Origin: Bacteroidota bacterium
GTDB taxonomy: Bacteria > Bacteroidota > Bacteroidia > Chitinophagales > Saprospiraceae
Length of the DNA stretch: 64,000 nt
Direction: 5' to 3'
Assembly: GCA_963169455.1 (NCBI GenBank)
Contig: CAUJDW010000034.1
Coordinates: 1 to 64,000, forward strand
Shown: piece after piece, positions 6,945-15,985 of the stretch
How positions within the stretch are numbered: position 1 is the first letter of the stretch
Layout of the letters: every line of letters begins with the position of its first letter
Notes under the pieces: generated by a model
Told to the model about the DNA's origin: nothing
Seen by the model: only the letters and a program-made list of their open reading frames with translations
The model's database searches: none
Program-made: the position numbers and the translations under genes

Positions 6945-9431
6945 TTATAATACCAATCCTTTTTGTTGTTCTTCCTCTTCTTTTTTCGACCGATCTCTAT
7001 TAAATCCTGTTTTGGGAAACTCATACCATTCAGCTACTTGATCATGGGCTACATATAAGATTTTCAAATCAGGGAAATCAGGAATTAAAAAAGGAAGCCC
7101 TCCGGTATAAGTAGTCGGAACAGGAAGGCTATGTTGTTGAAAATCATTCCGATAATCTTTATCAAATAAGGATTTCAATTTTTGTTTTTCCCCCTTATCT
7201 CTGGTTGCCAGCATGTTTAGAAATGCCAGCCTGGCTTCCTTAGCCTTTTCAGATTTTTCAACGAAAACGGTAGTGTAAAAAGGTGCATTGGCAATGACTT
7301 GAAAATCACAGACAGGGATTCGCTCCGGCCTGGCCTGGCCTCTTAAATTCTGCCCATCTGTATAATAAACCGTTTGCACTCCCTTAAACCTTGCCCGGGC
7401 TTCTGAGTAGTCTACCATCTCCTCATCTGAAATCTTACCAAAATAGGTATCGACTAAATCGAAGTATTCGGGTTCATCAATAGGCTGGCTACCCAGAGCC
7501 TTTTTAGCTTGAATTGCAGTTAGGGTGCTGTATACGTCGGCACAATCACCGAAATCAAACACATATAAGGGAGAGCCCGTTCTTTCAATACTATTTTCCC
7601 TATTAATCCGTCCTGCAACCTGGACTATAGCATCAATTGGCCCTAAATCGCGGAATCCACAATCAAAATCAAGGTCAACACCAGCCTCGACGACCTGAGT
7701 GGCTACTAGAATAGGCTTGGGACCATTTGGAACAAGAAGGCTTTTCAACTCATCAATAACCCCTCTGCGATCAACGGGAAGAATATTTGTACTAAGGTAG
7801 TAAATAGGATTATTCAGGCTTTTCTCTTTCAAATAACTTTGGATTACCTGGAATACCGTCAAGGATCGGTTAACCTTATTGCATACAATTAGGCAAGATT
7901 TGCCAGAACTCCAATGTTGATCAAACAAATGGCAGAATTCCTCCTCTGACTTTATTATGGATTCCAGAATCGGAATAATTTTTGTCCGGTTAAATTCCCG
8001 GTAAATGAGTTTAGGAGCAGGCAACAACTCCTTTACTTCAGATAAAATATCTGTGCCATTTTCATTTTTCCCGATTATCTCTCGTTGGGCCAGTTCAAAG
8101 ATAAGCGGCTTGGTTGCAGTCATTAAAATGAACCGTGTATTCAGAAAACGCGAACAGTAATAGATCATGCTGCCGATGAAAGGGGCTTTCTCAAGGCTAA
8201 TATTTTGCACTTCATCCATGATGACAATTGCGTTGGCCAAATGGTGAAACTTAAGCAGCATTCGGTTTCGGTTACTGATAAGCGTTTGCAATAACTGGAC
8301 AAAGGACGTTACTACAACGTCGCATTGCCAGGTATTCAACTGCATCCGTCGTTGGGAATAAGCCCGTTCAGAATCGTTCTCGTTTTTGTTTTCATCATCT
8401 TCATCAGCATCCCGAAAAATGTCAGCGTACTGATAATGGCCTAAAATACTAGCTCCGCTTTCGCCTAGCACTATCTCATACTCCTTTAATGTTTGTTCAA
8501 TGATATTGATGAAAGGTAGTGCAGTAATGATCTGTGGCCGGCCCGGAATTTCATTCCTAAGCTTAAGCGCGAAGTCAAGTGCAGTAAGGGTTTTGCCAAT
8601 ACCCGTCGGTGCAGTTAAGGTAAAAAGCCGGTAATCGAGAATTTCTTTAGAATCTAGTGCTCGGATCACTTCTTCTCTTACCTGCTGCCGAAGACGGTTC
8701 TGAGGGGTATTTTTACTTTGTTTGGCAGACAGGGCTTCGTCAACTGCATTGATAGGTAAAACAATTCTGGGGTAGGGTGCTGTTTGTGATGCATCCAGTT
8801 TATCCGCCTCAATTAACAGGGAAAAAAGGTAGTTGAGAAAAAAGTAATCCTGTATATCTGCCCTGGCCTTGACCAAGCTGCTAATGAATTTTGCAAACTG
8901 GCGATATTCGGGAATCTTCAAAAATGAAAAAAGGCCGGGAATATTCAATTCATTCGTTATCTGCTCCCGGTAGGGGGTCAGCGTAGCGCATTGTTCATGA
9001 AAAAGCCTTTCTTTATCTGAATGTTCGTCTTCACTGCTAATCAATGCTTCTTTTTCTTTGTCTTTGGGCCAGTGTAAAGAAGCATGATGATTTTTCACCA
9101 GAAAATACGCCCAGTAAGCTAGTACAGGGTCATTGCTTAACCATTTTTCATAAACTGCATAGGCGCCAAGCCGAGCATGGCTTTTCTTCTGGGAATCAAC
9201 ATTTTCTCCCAATAAATATGCCTGAAAAAATTGTGTGTATTTCCCCAGGTCATGCAATTGACATACATCATGAAGCAGTGCTTTAATCTGCTCTGACGGA
9301 TAAGAAAACCCAAGGGCTGGCAACAAATGCATCATCGCTTTTTCTCTAACCCCATTGGTATGAACCTGCATTGTTTTGCTACCTCGACGCCTCTTTCCTT
9401 CATCTGTTTCGGCATGAGAGAAAAATTCCAT
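6945..9431 (-). CDS. cas3: Cas3 helicase-nuclease
   Basis: Cas3 is recruited by Cascade to unwind and degrade target DNA. The 828-residue protein has an N-terminal HD nuclease: FSH (H6), a second His near H24, H60-D61 in LHDLGK, H85 in SHARLG, and H115-H116. The superfamily 2 helicase follows: Walker A TAPTGIGKT (K280), a Walker B box DEVQ at 406-409 in place of the more common DEAH/DEVH, MTATKP, and motifs V and VI (VVEAGVDLDFD, QVAGRINRE). The first Met is kept because the FSH motif follows at once. It starts 9 bp after cas5 and completes the interference unit. Confidence 0.96.
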   Translation of the reverse strand: MEFFSHAETDEGKRRRGSKTMQVHTNGVREKAMMHLLPALGFSYPSEQIKALLHDVCQLHDLGKYTQFFQAYLLGENVDSQKKSHARLGAYAVYEKWLSNDPVLAYWAYFLVKNHHASLHWPKDKEKEALISSEDEHSDKERLFHEQCATLTPYREQITNELNIPGLFSFLKIPEYRQFAKFISSLVKARADIQDYFFLNYLFSLLIEADKLDASQTAPYPRIVLPINAVDEALSAKQSKNTPQNRLRQQVREEVIRALDSKEILDYRLFTLTAPTGIGKTLTALDFALKLRNEIPGRPQIITALPFINIIEQTLKEYEIVLGESGASILGHYQYADIFRDADEDDENKNENDSERAYSQRRMQLNTWQCDVVVTSFVQLLQTLISNRNRMLLKFHHLANAIVIMDEVQNISLEKAPFIGSMIYYCSRFLNTRFILMTATKPLIFELAQREIIGKNENGTDILSEVKELLPAPKLIYREFNRTKIIPILESIIKSEEEFCHLFDQHWSSGKSCLIVCNKVNRSLTVFQVIQSYLKEKSLNNPIYYLSTNILPVDRRGVIDELKSLLVPNGPKPILVATQVVEAGVDLDFDCGFRDLGPIDAIVQVAGRINRENSIERTGSPLYVFDFGDCADVYSTLTAIQAKKALGSQPIDEPEYFDLVDTYFGKISDEEMVDYSEARARFKGVQTVYYTDGQNLRGQARPERIPVCDFQVIANAPFYTTVFVEKSEKAKEARLAFLNMLATRDKGEKQKLKSLFDKDYRNDFQQHSLPVPTTYTGGLPFLIPDFPDLKILYVAHDQVAEWYEFPKTGFNRDRSKKEEEEQQKGLVL

Positions 9432-9440
9432 GTTTTCATT

Positions 9441-10208
9441 TTAAGCTTCAAGAAAAACAAAATTCATTCTTACCCCCTCTTCCTCAAATGAATGATACTG
9501 GCCCGTGAATCTTATGGATAAAGGATGCCCCGATGTGGCAAATAGCACTTTATGCAAAGATTTCAACTCCCTGTCATAGTCATCTATAAACTCCCCAGGC
9601 AACATTTCTTCTTCGATGATAACATGCTCCTGGCCTGGAATAATGCCTTTGACGTTGCTTACAGGAACAGCTGAAATAAAATCCAGTGATTCATCATTCG
9701 CCTCGTGGGTACTCCAATTACCAGTAGTATATTTTCGAGTTCTTGCTATATGAGCATGGCAAAATGCTGAGCCTAAGGTTAGGTTGAAGGTATGATCCTT
9801 GGATTCCAAACATTTGGATATTTCAGAAAAAACAGCTTCGCCAGCTTCAAAGGCTGAAAGGAAAATTTGATATTCCACAAAATCTGTTCGTAAATCCAAA
9901 CCCGTTACGATTTCATAAGGAGTTTGTACAGGGCCTAATCGGCCTCTAAAATCTCCTCCCCCCTTGATCATAAGGTTATTGAGGCGGTGAAAGGATTTTT
10001 TCACAGGATTTTTTATGCCTATCCCCACGCGAAAGTGGCTGGACGCCATTTCCCTGTAATAAGAATCGCGCGCTCTTCCAAGTAGTGCAGCAAAAATACC
10101 TGTGAGCGTTGTCCGCGGCGGTAGGGCATAGCTCAAAGCGGTATTATTGCCGTAATATTTGCGGAAATGTGCGAATTTCCCTCGCAATTCCAGAATGATC
10201 AGATCCAT
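9441..10208 (-). CDS. cas5: Cas5 Cascade subunit (I-B type)
   Basis: Cas5 caps the crRNA 5' handle in Cascade. The 255-residue protein has the Cas5 N-terminal RAMP strand and loop, LRGKFAHFRKYY, followed by LPPRTTLTGIFAALLGR, which is typical of I-B (Csh/Hmari-like) Cas5. Later segments include a glycine-rich stretch near LMIKGGGDFRGRLG. Its start overlaps the cas7 stop by 10 bp and it ends 9 bp before cas3, consistent with one transcript and coupled translation. Confidence 0.93.
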   Translation of the reverse strand: MDLIILELRGKFAHFRKYYGNNTALSYALPPRTTLTGIFAALLGRARDSYYREMASSHFRVGIGIKNPVKKSFHRLNNLMIKGGGDFRGRLGPVQTPYEIVTGLDLRTDFVEYQIFLSAFEAGEAVFSEISKCLESKDHTFNLTLGSAFCHAHIARTRKYTTGNWSTHEANDESLDFISAVPVSNVKGIIPGQEHVIIEEEMLPGEFIDDYDRELKSLHKVLFATSGHPLSIRFTGQYHSFEEEGVRMNFVFLEA

Positions 10209-11212
10209 GTTTGTGCCGGATTTTTCACACCAACCGCCGTCCGGATAATTACGTCCTTGAGTGGTTTACCCTCCCCAACCTGCCCTTCAAGGGTGTCTTC
10301 CAAGTGGCTAAAGTCAAGAGCCAAATCTGTAAACTGAGTTACTTCCTGAGGCTTTTTTTCACCCTGGATTCTCGCCTCGATCAAATTGCGCAAATCACCG
10401 AAATGGCCGTTGTGGAATCCTTCGTTGTAAACCAATTCGAGGTAAAACTTTGGATACTGGTTTAGCTTTGACCGGGTGGGGCTGGCTGACACGCCATTCC
10501 ATAAGGCTTCCCGAAAAGTTTTTAGATCAGCTTCCGTTAGGCCTGTGGTTAAAGCTGCAAATTTATTAACAGATCCATGAAAGGCCAACAAGCTGTATTT
10601 AACACGGTAATCTTTGCCAAAGGTGCTACTGTCTTCATTCATGATGGAAGATATAGTGCTACTATCTACCAGATAAACATCATTCAGGCTATAACCCCAA
10701 TTGAGCTGAATAGGGCCTGTAAGAGCTTTATTGAATCCCTCCACTGCAAAAGCGCTTCCGAACATCCGAATATCCGCAAACCGGCGTTTCACCAACCCGG
10801 TTAATATTGCCCGGTTCACCTCTTTATGTTCCGTTTTTTTATCGAACAACTTCTTCATTGTTTTCTCGGCATCCTCTGTCCGGACTTTCTCCTTATACAC
10901 ACTGAATAGTTTTTCATCGCTGATTATCTCCCGCATGGCTTCATCATTATCCCAAATGGAAAGTAGGATATTTTGAAGCCTTTGATCCATTCCAACCTTA
11001 CTGTCGCCTTCCATATCTACGAAAATCTCCTGCCCGTTTTGTTTCAGAAATTCACGGATATACCTTTTCAGGCGAACGTCGGTCACCAGGTTGGTACGGG
11101 TATCGTAGTCCATACGGGGCTTGTTCTCCTGGTCGGGGTCCCCGTTAGGGTTGCTCAGAATGGCTTCGTACAAAAAGAGAAAATCGGAATTGTTTTGAAT
11201 GTTCTGTTCCAT
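10199..11212 (-). CDS. cas7: Cas7 Cascade backbone subunit (Csh2 type)
   Basis: Cas7 forms the helical backbone along the crRNA. The 337-residue protein starts with the Csh2/DevR-like signature LYEAILSNPNGDPDQENKPR, followed by TNLVTDVRLKRYIREFL. Further features include FADIRMFGSAFAVEG and a LDFSHLEDT segment near the C-terminus. Length fits I-B Cas7. It lies 19 bp downstream of cas8b and overlaps cas5 by 10 bp. Confidence 0.95.
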   Translation of the reverse strand: MEQNIQNNSDFLFLYEAILSNPNGDPDQENKPRMDYDTRTNLVTDVRLKRYIREFLKQNGQEIFVDMEGDSKVGMDQRLQNILLSIWDNDEAMREIISDEKLFSVYKEKVRTEDAEKTMKKLFDKKTEHKEVNRAILTGLVKRRFADIRMFGSAFAVEGFNKALTGPIQLNWGYSLNDVYLVDSSTISSIMNEDSSTFGKDYRVKYSLLAFHGSVNKFAALTTGLTEADLKTFREALWNGVSASPTRSKLNQYPKFYLELVYNEGFHNGHFGDLRNLIEARIQGEKKPQEVTQFTDLALDFSHLEDTLEGQVGEGKPLKDVIIRTAVGVKNPAQTWI

Positions 11213-11231
11213 GATTTTTTGCGATTTTGGT

Positions 11232-13127
11232 TTAGTCTAAAGAATCACTTTCCAATTCAGCGTCTCCACTTCTCGGTATGTAATGAGTGTATCCTGCCAG
11301 GAAGAAGAAAAGGGCTTCCCGGCCATCCATATTCCAGGAATTTTCTCCGGCAGGAAAAAACTGGAAGAATCTGTTAAGGTCATACTCTAATTTAGAGGCT
11401 AACTTGTATTTTGGATCATATTGCCGCCCTTTCTCCATAATTGCGGCAGCCATATTCCGGATCGTCCTTTCGTCAAGGCCATTGAAATTTACCATATCCA
11501 GGGCTGTTTTATTTTTCTTGTCCTGCCGCTGAACATTGACCACCCGTTTCAATGCTTTGCCAAGAAAGAACATGGCGCGCTGATTGTTGGAATACCCCAT
11601 TTCATTCAGGAATTCCTGAGTTTCGGCCTCAATCTGCGTCCAGTTTTTTTTGTTCTCCATCATCTGGTTTGGTTCCATAATGAGTAAATTCAGGTTAATT
11701 AAAGCATGCCGGAAAGCATGGTAAGAGAAAACTGCTTCGCGGAGCAGAAGGTCTATAATATCATCACGTTTCGGCTCGGTTATATTGGCATATGCCTTAT
11801 ATCGGCCATACCAGTGGCATAAAACCAGATCGGTAAAGTGTTGCCATAAGCGGGATTCCTGTACCGGCCGCCCTTCCAATACCATTTTGCATAGTTCTAA
11901 CGCCTGGTTAGCCTTCAGCTCCTTACGAATCGGAATCAAGTAATACATTGTACCCAGGTTGACAAACCTGCCTCGAAGAAAACCAGCCAATAACTTGCTG
12001 GAATCTTTGAACTTTTTGACTAGCCTTTGGATATGGATACCACTTACATCCCGAATGTGATTAGTCACCTTCAGGAAATTACCGTCTGATTCAAATCCGT
12101 AAAAATCAAGCCAATATAAATCCGACTGGATATCTAATTCGCTGAGAATATCTGTTATGTATTTAACTTTAAAGATCAAATCAGTTCCACTACGCAAACG
12201 CGTATAATCCTTTATGTCATAATCCACTCCGATAGGCAAACGAGGAATGCAGACATGCCAGAGGCCCGCAATGCTCACCTGAAAATCCGCCAGTACCCGC
12301 TCTGAACCCCGGTCAAGAAATTGCCGGGTTTCTTCCGAGACTTGGTAGTTCTTGACTAGATTTTTCCCTTCAAAATTACTGGCATAGTTAATGGTTGTCG
12401 ATTGGAAGAGTTTGTTTAGGTTGTATCGGGCAGAAAAACTTGCTTCACCTGTATCCTCTCTGATCTCACCTGTAGCATAACATAATCGGGGAGCCGCTCT
12501 TTTGTCTTTTTTTGCGGAGGAAGAAAGGAATTTCCCTTCCATAAACTCTTTGTAACCTTCCATTTTAGCCAACGGCTTATCATCCCAACCTCTTTCAGTG
12601 CTTCTTGCCGCCACAAATACAGCTACCAATATGTCCTGATTTCCAATAGATATTTCCTTTAAACCAAGTTTACCTTTTTCATCTGTAAATTTTTTATAGA
12701 AAACGGGGGCGAATGCTTTGATCAATTTTAGGGCTTCAAAAAGCTCACTTGCTTCAAGCTCAGGAGCCTCCTTGAGTATAGCCTCCTGAAACTCACTTAG
12801 AATCGGGAAACTGCCATCCCTTCCAGCTTTCCCAAAAAGGGCTTTTGCCAGTTTATCCAGATTACCTGGCTCGGTGGCTACATATATTGCCTTGTTGTTC
12901 CCTTTTAAAATATCAATCAACCCGTATTCCGCCCGCTTATCATGGTTGTAGCGCGTTAGACCGTCTTCAAGGCTGATTTCATCTTGATCCAGATCAAAGA
13001 CTATTCGGAGGATTAGCGGATTTTTATTCGCGTCCCGTTCGCCCACCTTAATGTTCAAAAGGAAATCTTCCCAGGGATGCCGCCCTTCACTAATTTGCTT
13101 GCCTATTTCAATCAAGGTATTTAACAT
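11232..13127 (-). CDS. cas8b: Cas8b large subunit (Csh1/TM1802-like)
   Basis: The 631-residue protein occupies the large-subunit position at the head of the cas8b-cas7-cas5-cas3 set. It begins MLNTLIEIGKQISEGRHPWEDFL and runs through a long mostly helical C-terminal half, in keeping with Cas8b/TM1802 proteins, which recognise the PAM and the non-target strand. Cas8 proteins diverge quickly, so the subtype call rests on length, gene order and the Csh2-type Cas7 beside it. The region upstream holds only repeats, so the promoter probably lies in 13128-13592. Confidence 0.88.
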   Translation of the reverse strand: MLNTLIEIGKQISEGRHPWEDFLLNIKVGERDANKNPLILRIVFDLDQDEISLEDGLTRYNHDKRAEYGLIDILKGNNKAIYVATEPGNLDKLAKALFGKAGRDGSFPILSEFQEAILKEAPELEASELFEALKLIKAFAPVFYKKFTDEKGKLGLKEISIGNQDILVAVFVAARSTERGWDDKPLAKMEGYKEFMEGKFLSSSAKKDKRAAPRLCYATGEIREDTGEASFSARYNLNKLFQSTTINYASNFEGKNLVKNYQVSEETRQFLDRGSERVLADFQVSIAGLWHVCIPRLPIGVDYDIKDYTRLRSGTDLIFKVKYITDILSELDIQSDLYWLDFYGFESDGNFLKVTNHIRDVSGIHIQRLVKKFKDSSKLLAGFLRGRFVNLGTMYYLIPIRKELKANQALELCKMVLEGRPVQESRLWQHFTDLVLCHWYGRYKAYANITEPKRDDIIDLLLREAVFSYHAFRHALINLNLLIMEPNQMMENKKNWTQIEAETQEFLNEMGYSNNQRAMFFLGKALKRVVNVQRQDKKNKTALDMVNFNGLDERTIRNMAAAIMEKGRQYDPKYKLASKLEYDLNRFFQFFPAGENSWNMDGREALFFFLAGYTHYIPRSGDAELESDSLD

Positions 13128-13317
13128 GATACATGGATTTGACTTTTCCTAATTTCCTACCAAACTCTATTACACCACAAACATCCCCCCTCCCAGTGAC
13201 AACTACTGTCAATCCCATCTGGGGAGCCATATTTTTTCAACAGCCGCCTTATCCTCAGGGCATTAAAAATCCCAAAGGGCCGGCCTTTTCTATTCCGAAC
13301 TGTAGCTGTGTGTTTAT

Positions 13318-13380
13318 CCTGGGGCCAGGGTTATATTGTTGGATTGTTATATTGTTCTGCTAAATGTATCCAACTACTTA
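13318..13380 (+). repeat. 63-bp dispersed repeat, copy 1
   Basis: It begins CCTGGGGCCAGGGTTATATT and ends CCAACTACTTA. The second copy at 40090-40152 differs at four positions by hand alignment, and similarity stops sharply at both ends. Both copies are intergenic and in the same orientation. Confidence 0.8.
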
Positions 13381-13515
13381 ACAATGAGGACGCTCCGAAA
13401 AGCCCTGTTTTTTTACACGGAGCCACACTGAGGAGACACGGAGTTGCACGGAGCCTTGGTATCTATTGCTTTGACTCCGTGAATCTCCATGTCTAACACT
13501 TTCCGGAGCAGCCTC

Positions 13516-13578
13516 AACAATATAGCCATATAACAATACAGCCATATAACAATATAGCCATATAACAATACAGCCATT
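13516..13578 (+). repeat. Tandem 16-bp repeat (two fused octamers)
   Basis: Units start at 13516, 13532, 13548 and 13564 and alternate between AACAATATAGCCATAT and AACAATACAGCCATAT. The unit is the reverse-complement type of the TATATTG octamers at 58161-58265. Confidence 0.85.
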
Positions 13579-13592
13579 CTCTCCTGTACTGC

Positions 13593-14480
13593 CTAGTAAA
13601 ACCACCTTCCCTCCCCCGCCCTTTTGCGCAGGTAGGCCTTCAGTTCCTCCGGCTCCGCCACTTCCACTTCTCCCGGCAGGCCGAGGATAAAGCGCCCGAT
13701 GCCGCGCCAGTCGCGCACCATGCCGTCGAATAGGGCCTGGCCTTTGGAGGTGCGCACGAAGGGGCGGGCGTCGGGAAATTCCTCCAGCAGCAGGTTGTGG
13801 GCGTAGGAGCTCAGGCGCAGCTTCACCGGCAGCCATTGCGGGCCAGTCCAACCAAAGAGGTCGAGTACGCGGCCTTCATGCTGGGCAGCAATGGGTTCGT
13901 CCATAATTTCCACATCCCCAATCCGGTCGAGTTTGAACTGCCGGTAATCTTTTTTGTCCAGGTCGTAGGCCCACAGGTAAGTATAGCCCTGCATGAACTC
14001 CACCGGCTCAAGGTAGCGGTTAGACAGCTCGCCTCCGCTGGAAGGGGCGAAATAGTTGAGCAAACGCACCCGCAGGCCAGCCTCCATAGCTTTGCCCAGG
14101 GTGCGTACGTGTTCGTATGTGGAAAGCTTCGGCAGGCTTTGCGCCACCGGGGCCAGCGTGTACTGCTTATTCAGCTTGTGCAGCAGGTGCTCTCTCCGTG
14201 GGTCTCCGGCAGGCGCCTGCCAGAGCAGGTCATGTAGATACCCCGCCTCATCCAGGTTGATCAGTTGTTTATCGTCCTTGAATTCGAGGTACAAAAAATA
14301 GCGGTCGCCTTCTTTCTTATCGATCTGGTAGCCCAGCGACTCGAGCAGCTTGATGTACCGATAGACGGTGCGGGAGTCGACTCCCAGAATGGTAGCCAGA
14401 TGTGGCACTTTTCGATATGGCGGCTGACTCAACAACTGTATCAACCGGAAAACGCGAAAGAGCTTCTGTTGGTCCGTCAT
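13593..14480 (-). CDS. WYL-domain HTH transcriptional regulator
   Basis: The 295-residue protein starts with a DeoR-like winged helix: LFRVFRLIQLLSQPPYRKVPHLATILG, then DSRTVYRYIKLLESLGYQI. A WYL domain follows around residues 125-215 with YLWAYDLDKKDYRQFKLDRI, and a C-terminal WCX-like extension. WYL regulators often sit beside CRISPR-Cas and other defence genes and sense nucleic-acid or nucleotide ligands. It is on the same strand as cas8b but separated by 465 bp of repeats, so it is probably its own transcription unit. A role in controlling the cas operon is inferred from position. Confidence 0.85.
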   Translation of the reverse strand: MTDQQKLFRVFRLIQLLSQPPYRKVPHLATILGVDSRTVYRYIKLLESLGYQIDKKEGDRYFLYLEFKDDKQLINLDEAGYLHDLLWQAPAGDPRREHLLHKLNKQYTLAPVAQSLPKLSTYEHVRTLGKAMEAGLRVRLLNYFAPSSGGELSNRYLEPVEFMQGYTYLWAYDLDKKDYRQFKLDRIGDVEIMDEPIAAQHEGRVLDLFGWTGPQWLPVKLRLSSYAHNLLLEEFPDARPFVRTSKGQALFDGMVRDWRGIGRFILGLPGEVEVAEPEELKAYLRKRAGEGRWFY

Positions 14481-14632
14481 GGCGTAGCGCTTTGAAGTTG
14501 GCCATTCCCTTCACTCCTATGCCTTAAAAATAAAAATTTCCAACAAGAATCCTACGGCTTGGAGGCATTTTTTGACCTAATCTCTATTGCCACAGGCTGG
14601 CAATCCTGAAAAATTCCTCATAAATTGCGAAG

Positions 14633-15202
14633 ATGACGCAACCAATAACCGTTCCTGCCCCCAAACGCCGTTTTACTGTCGAGGAATATCACCACCTGGC
14701 AGAAGCGGGAATATTACGTGAAAACGACCGGGTAGAACTCATCCACGGAGAAATCATTCAAATAAGCCCAATTGGCCCAAAGCATGCGGGAAATCTCGAC
14801 CGAATCGTAAGAGCCCTCACTTTCCTTTTTGGAGAATCTGCTATCGTCAGGCCCCAGAATCCTGTGCAACTCAACGATTATTCGGAGCCTGAACCCGATA
14901 TTTCGATCCTCAAACCCCGAAAGGATTTTTACACCACCGCTCACCCCAGGCCTGATGAGGTGCTATTAATCATCGAACTTTCCGAAAGTACGCTGGAATA
15001 TGACCAGGAGGTGAAACTACCGGCCTATGCTGCCAGCGGTATTCCGGAATACTGGATCATCGACCTGAAAAAGGATATCATTCTTGTCCACTCCGAACCT
15101 TCAGGTGAGGGGTATGGCAATATCAGGGCTTTTCACATTAATGAATCGCTCGAGAGCCTAAGCTTGCCCAAGCCGCCCGCGGTTAGTCAATTGTTAGGAT
15201 AG
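14633..15202 (+). CDS. Uma2-family (DUF820) restriction-endonuclease-fold protein
   Basis: The 189-residue protein matches the Uma2/DUF820 pattern: RFTVEEYHHLAEAGIL, then DRVELIHGEIIQISPIGPKHA. The PD-(D/E)XK-like core is EPEPDISIL, an IELSESTLEYDQEVKLPAYA helix, and GIPEYWIID. Residues at the nuclease site appear present (E/D in PEPDI, E and K in the following segments). Family functions are poorly known. The plus-strand gene stands alone, divergent from the WYL gene. Confidence 0.85.
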   Translation: MTQPITVPAPKRRFTVEEYHHLAEAGILRENDRVELIHGEIIQISPIGPKHAGNLDRIVRALTFLFGESAIVRPQNPVQLNDYSEPEPDISILKPRKDFYTTAHPRPDEVLLIIELSESTLEYDQEVKLPAYAASGIPEYWIIDLKKDIILVHSEPSGEGYGNIRAFHINESLESLSLPKPPAVSQLLG

Positions 15203-15205
15203 CTC

Positions 15206-15985
15206 CTACTCCCCCACCCCCAAAGCCAGTATCCTGATATCTCCCTTATCCCAGGGGTTCACAATAGCAAGGCCCAAACCGGAAAATGCCCCCCTCACCT
15301 CAAAAATTACCTCCCCGTCCTTGTAGCTATTGTCCTCTACCAACTCATTCAGCCCGCTGACGGGCGCCAGCAGGGCGCCAGAGTTGTCCACCTCCAGGCT
15401 AAAGGTATCGTCCCAGAAATTGGCGCCATTGCCGCTCCGGGGAGAACACCGAATGATAAGGGAAAGATGATGCACCCTGCCGCCCGCATCCTTCAGCGCC
15501 CCGCTCAGCAGCCGGTAAGTGATCTCGCTGCCGGTGGAGAAGCGGAAGGTAATCTCATCGCTCTGGGGAAACGCAGCTCCCCGCTTTGAGCCGGATGCGT
15601 TGCCGGAGCCGTGGCCGAAGGCGTAACAGTATCCTGCCCGCCTCTGCCTGCCCCGGAGTTTAATCCTCAATAACCGACCAACAGCGCTGCCAGAATCGCC
15701 ACAGCGGCGACCAGCCATTTGAACCGGGCGGGTTGCCGGCGCACTGTGTTTACAAACTTCGCCATCCCGTCCAGGCGCCGGGGGGAAGAAAATGTCCCGT
15801 AAACCACGTTGGCGCGCCCCTCATCGGAGGGCCAGGGGTGGATCCGTTGGATGGATCCGGTGCTGTTCTTCACCGGGCAGCTGCTGGAAAAGGGGCAGGC
15901 CTTCCTGAGCGAAGGTGGAAAAAGAAAGGAATGTAATGGCGGCCAAAGCCAGGGTTTTTAAAAAGTGGTGTTTGATTCATTTGAA
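15206..15985 (-). pseudogene. Frameshifted gene for an exported or membrane protein
   Basis: Coding-like segments are spread over different minus-strand frames. One near 15960-15900 reads LKTLALAAITFLSFSTFAQ, a signal peptide lacking an in-frame start. The next (15873-15667) ends with the membrane segment WLVAAVAILAALLVGY and a stop. A third reads like a linker (DTVTPSATAPATHPAQSG). The last (about 15560-15206) is a soluble beta-rich stretch, DEITFRFSTGSEITYRLLSG. Joining them would give one protein of about 250 residues, so several frameshifts seem to have accumulated. I do not recognise the family. Sequencing errors are possible, but neighbouring genes are intact. Confidence 0.5.

Larger units (their letters stand above)
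13128..13592. repeat. Intergenic repeat region between cas8b and the WYL gene
   Basis: No gene is seen. A 63-bp element at 13318-13380 matches 40090-40152 with four differences by my count. At 13516-13578 four copies of a 16-bp unit (AACAATATAGCCATAT and the AACAATACAGCCATAT variant) stand in tandem. Between them lies a stretch of CACGGAG-type motifs with partial reverse complements (13420-13500). The cas8b promoter must lie here, but I found no TAnnTTTG box on the minus strand close to the start. Confidence 0.75.
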
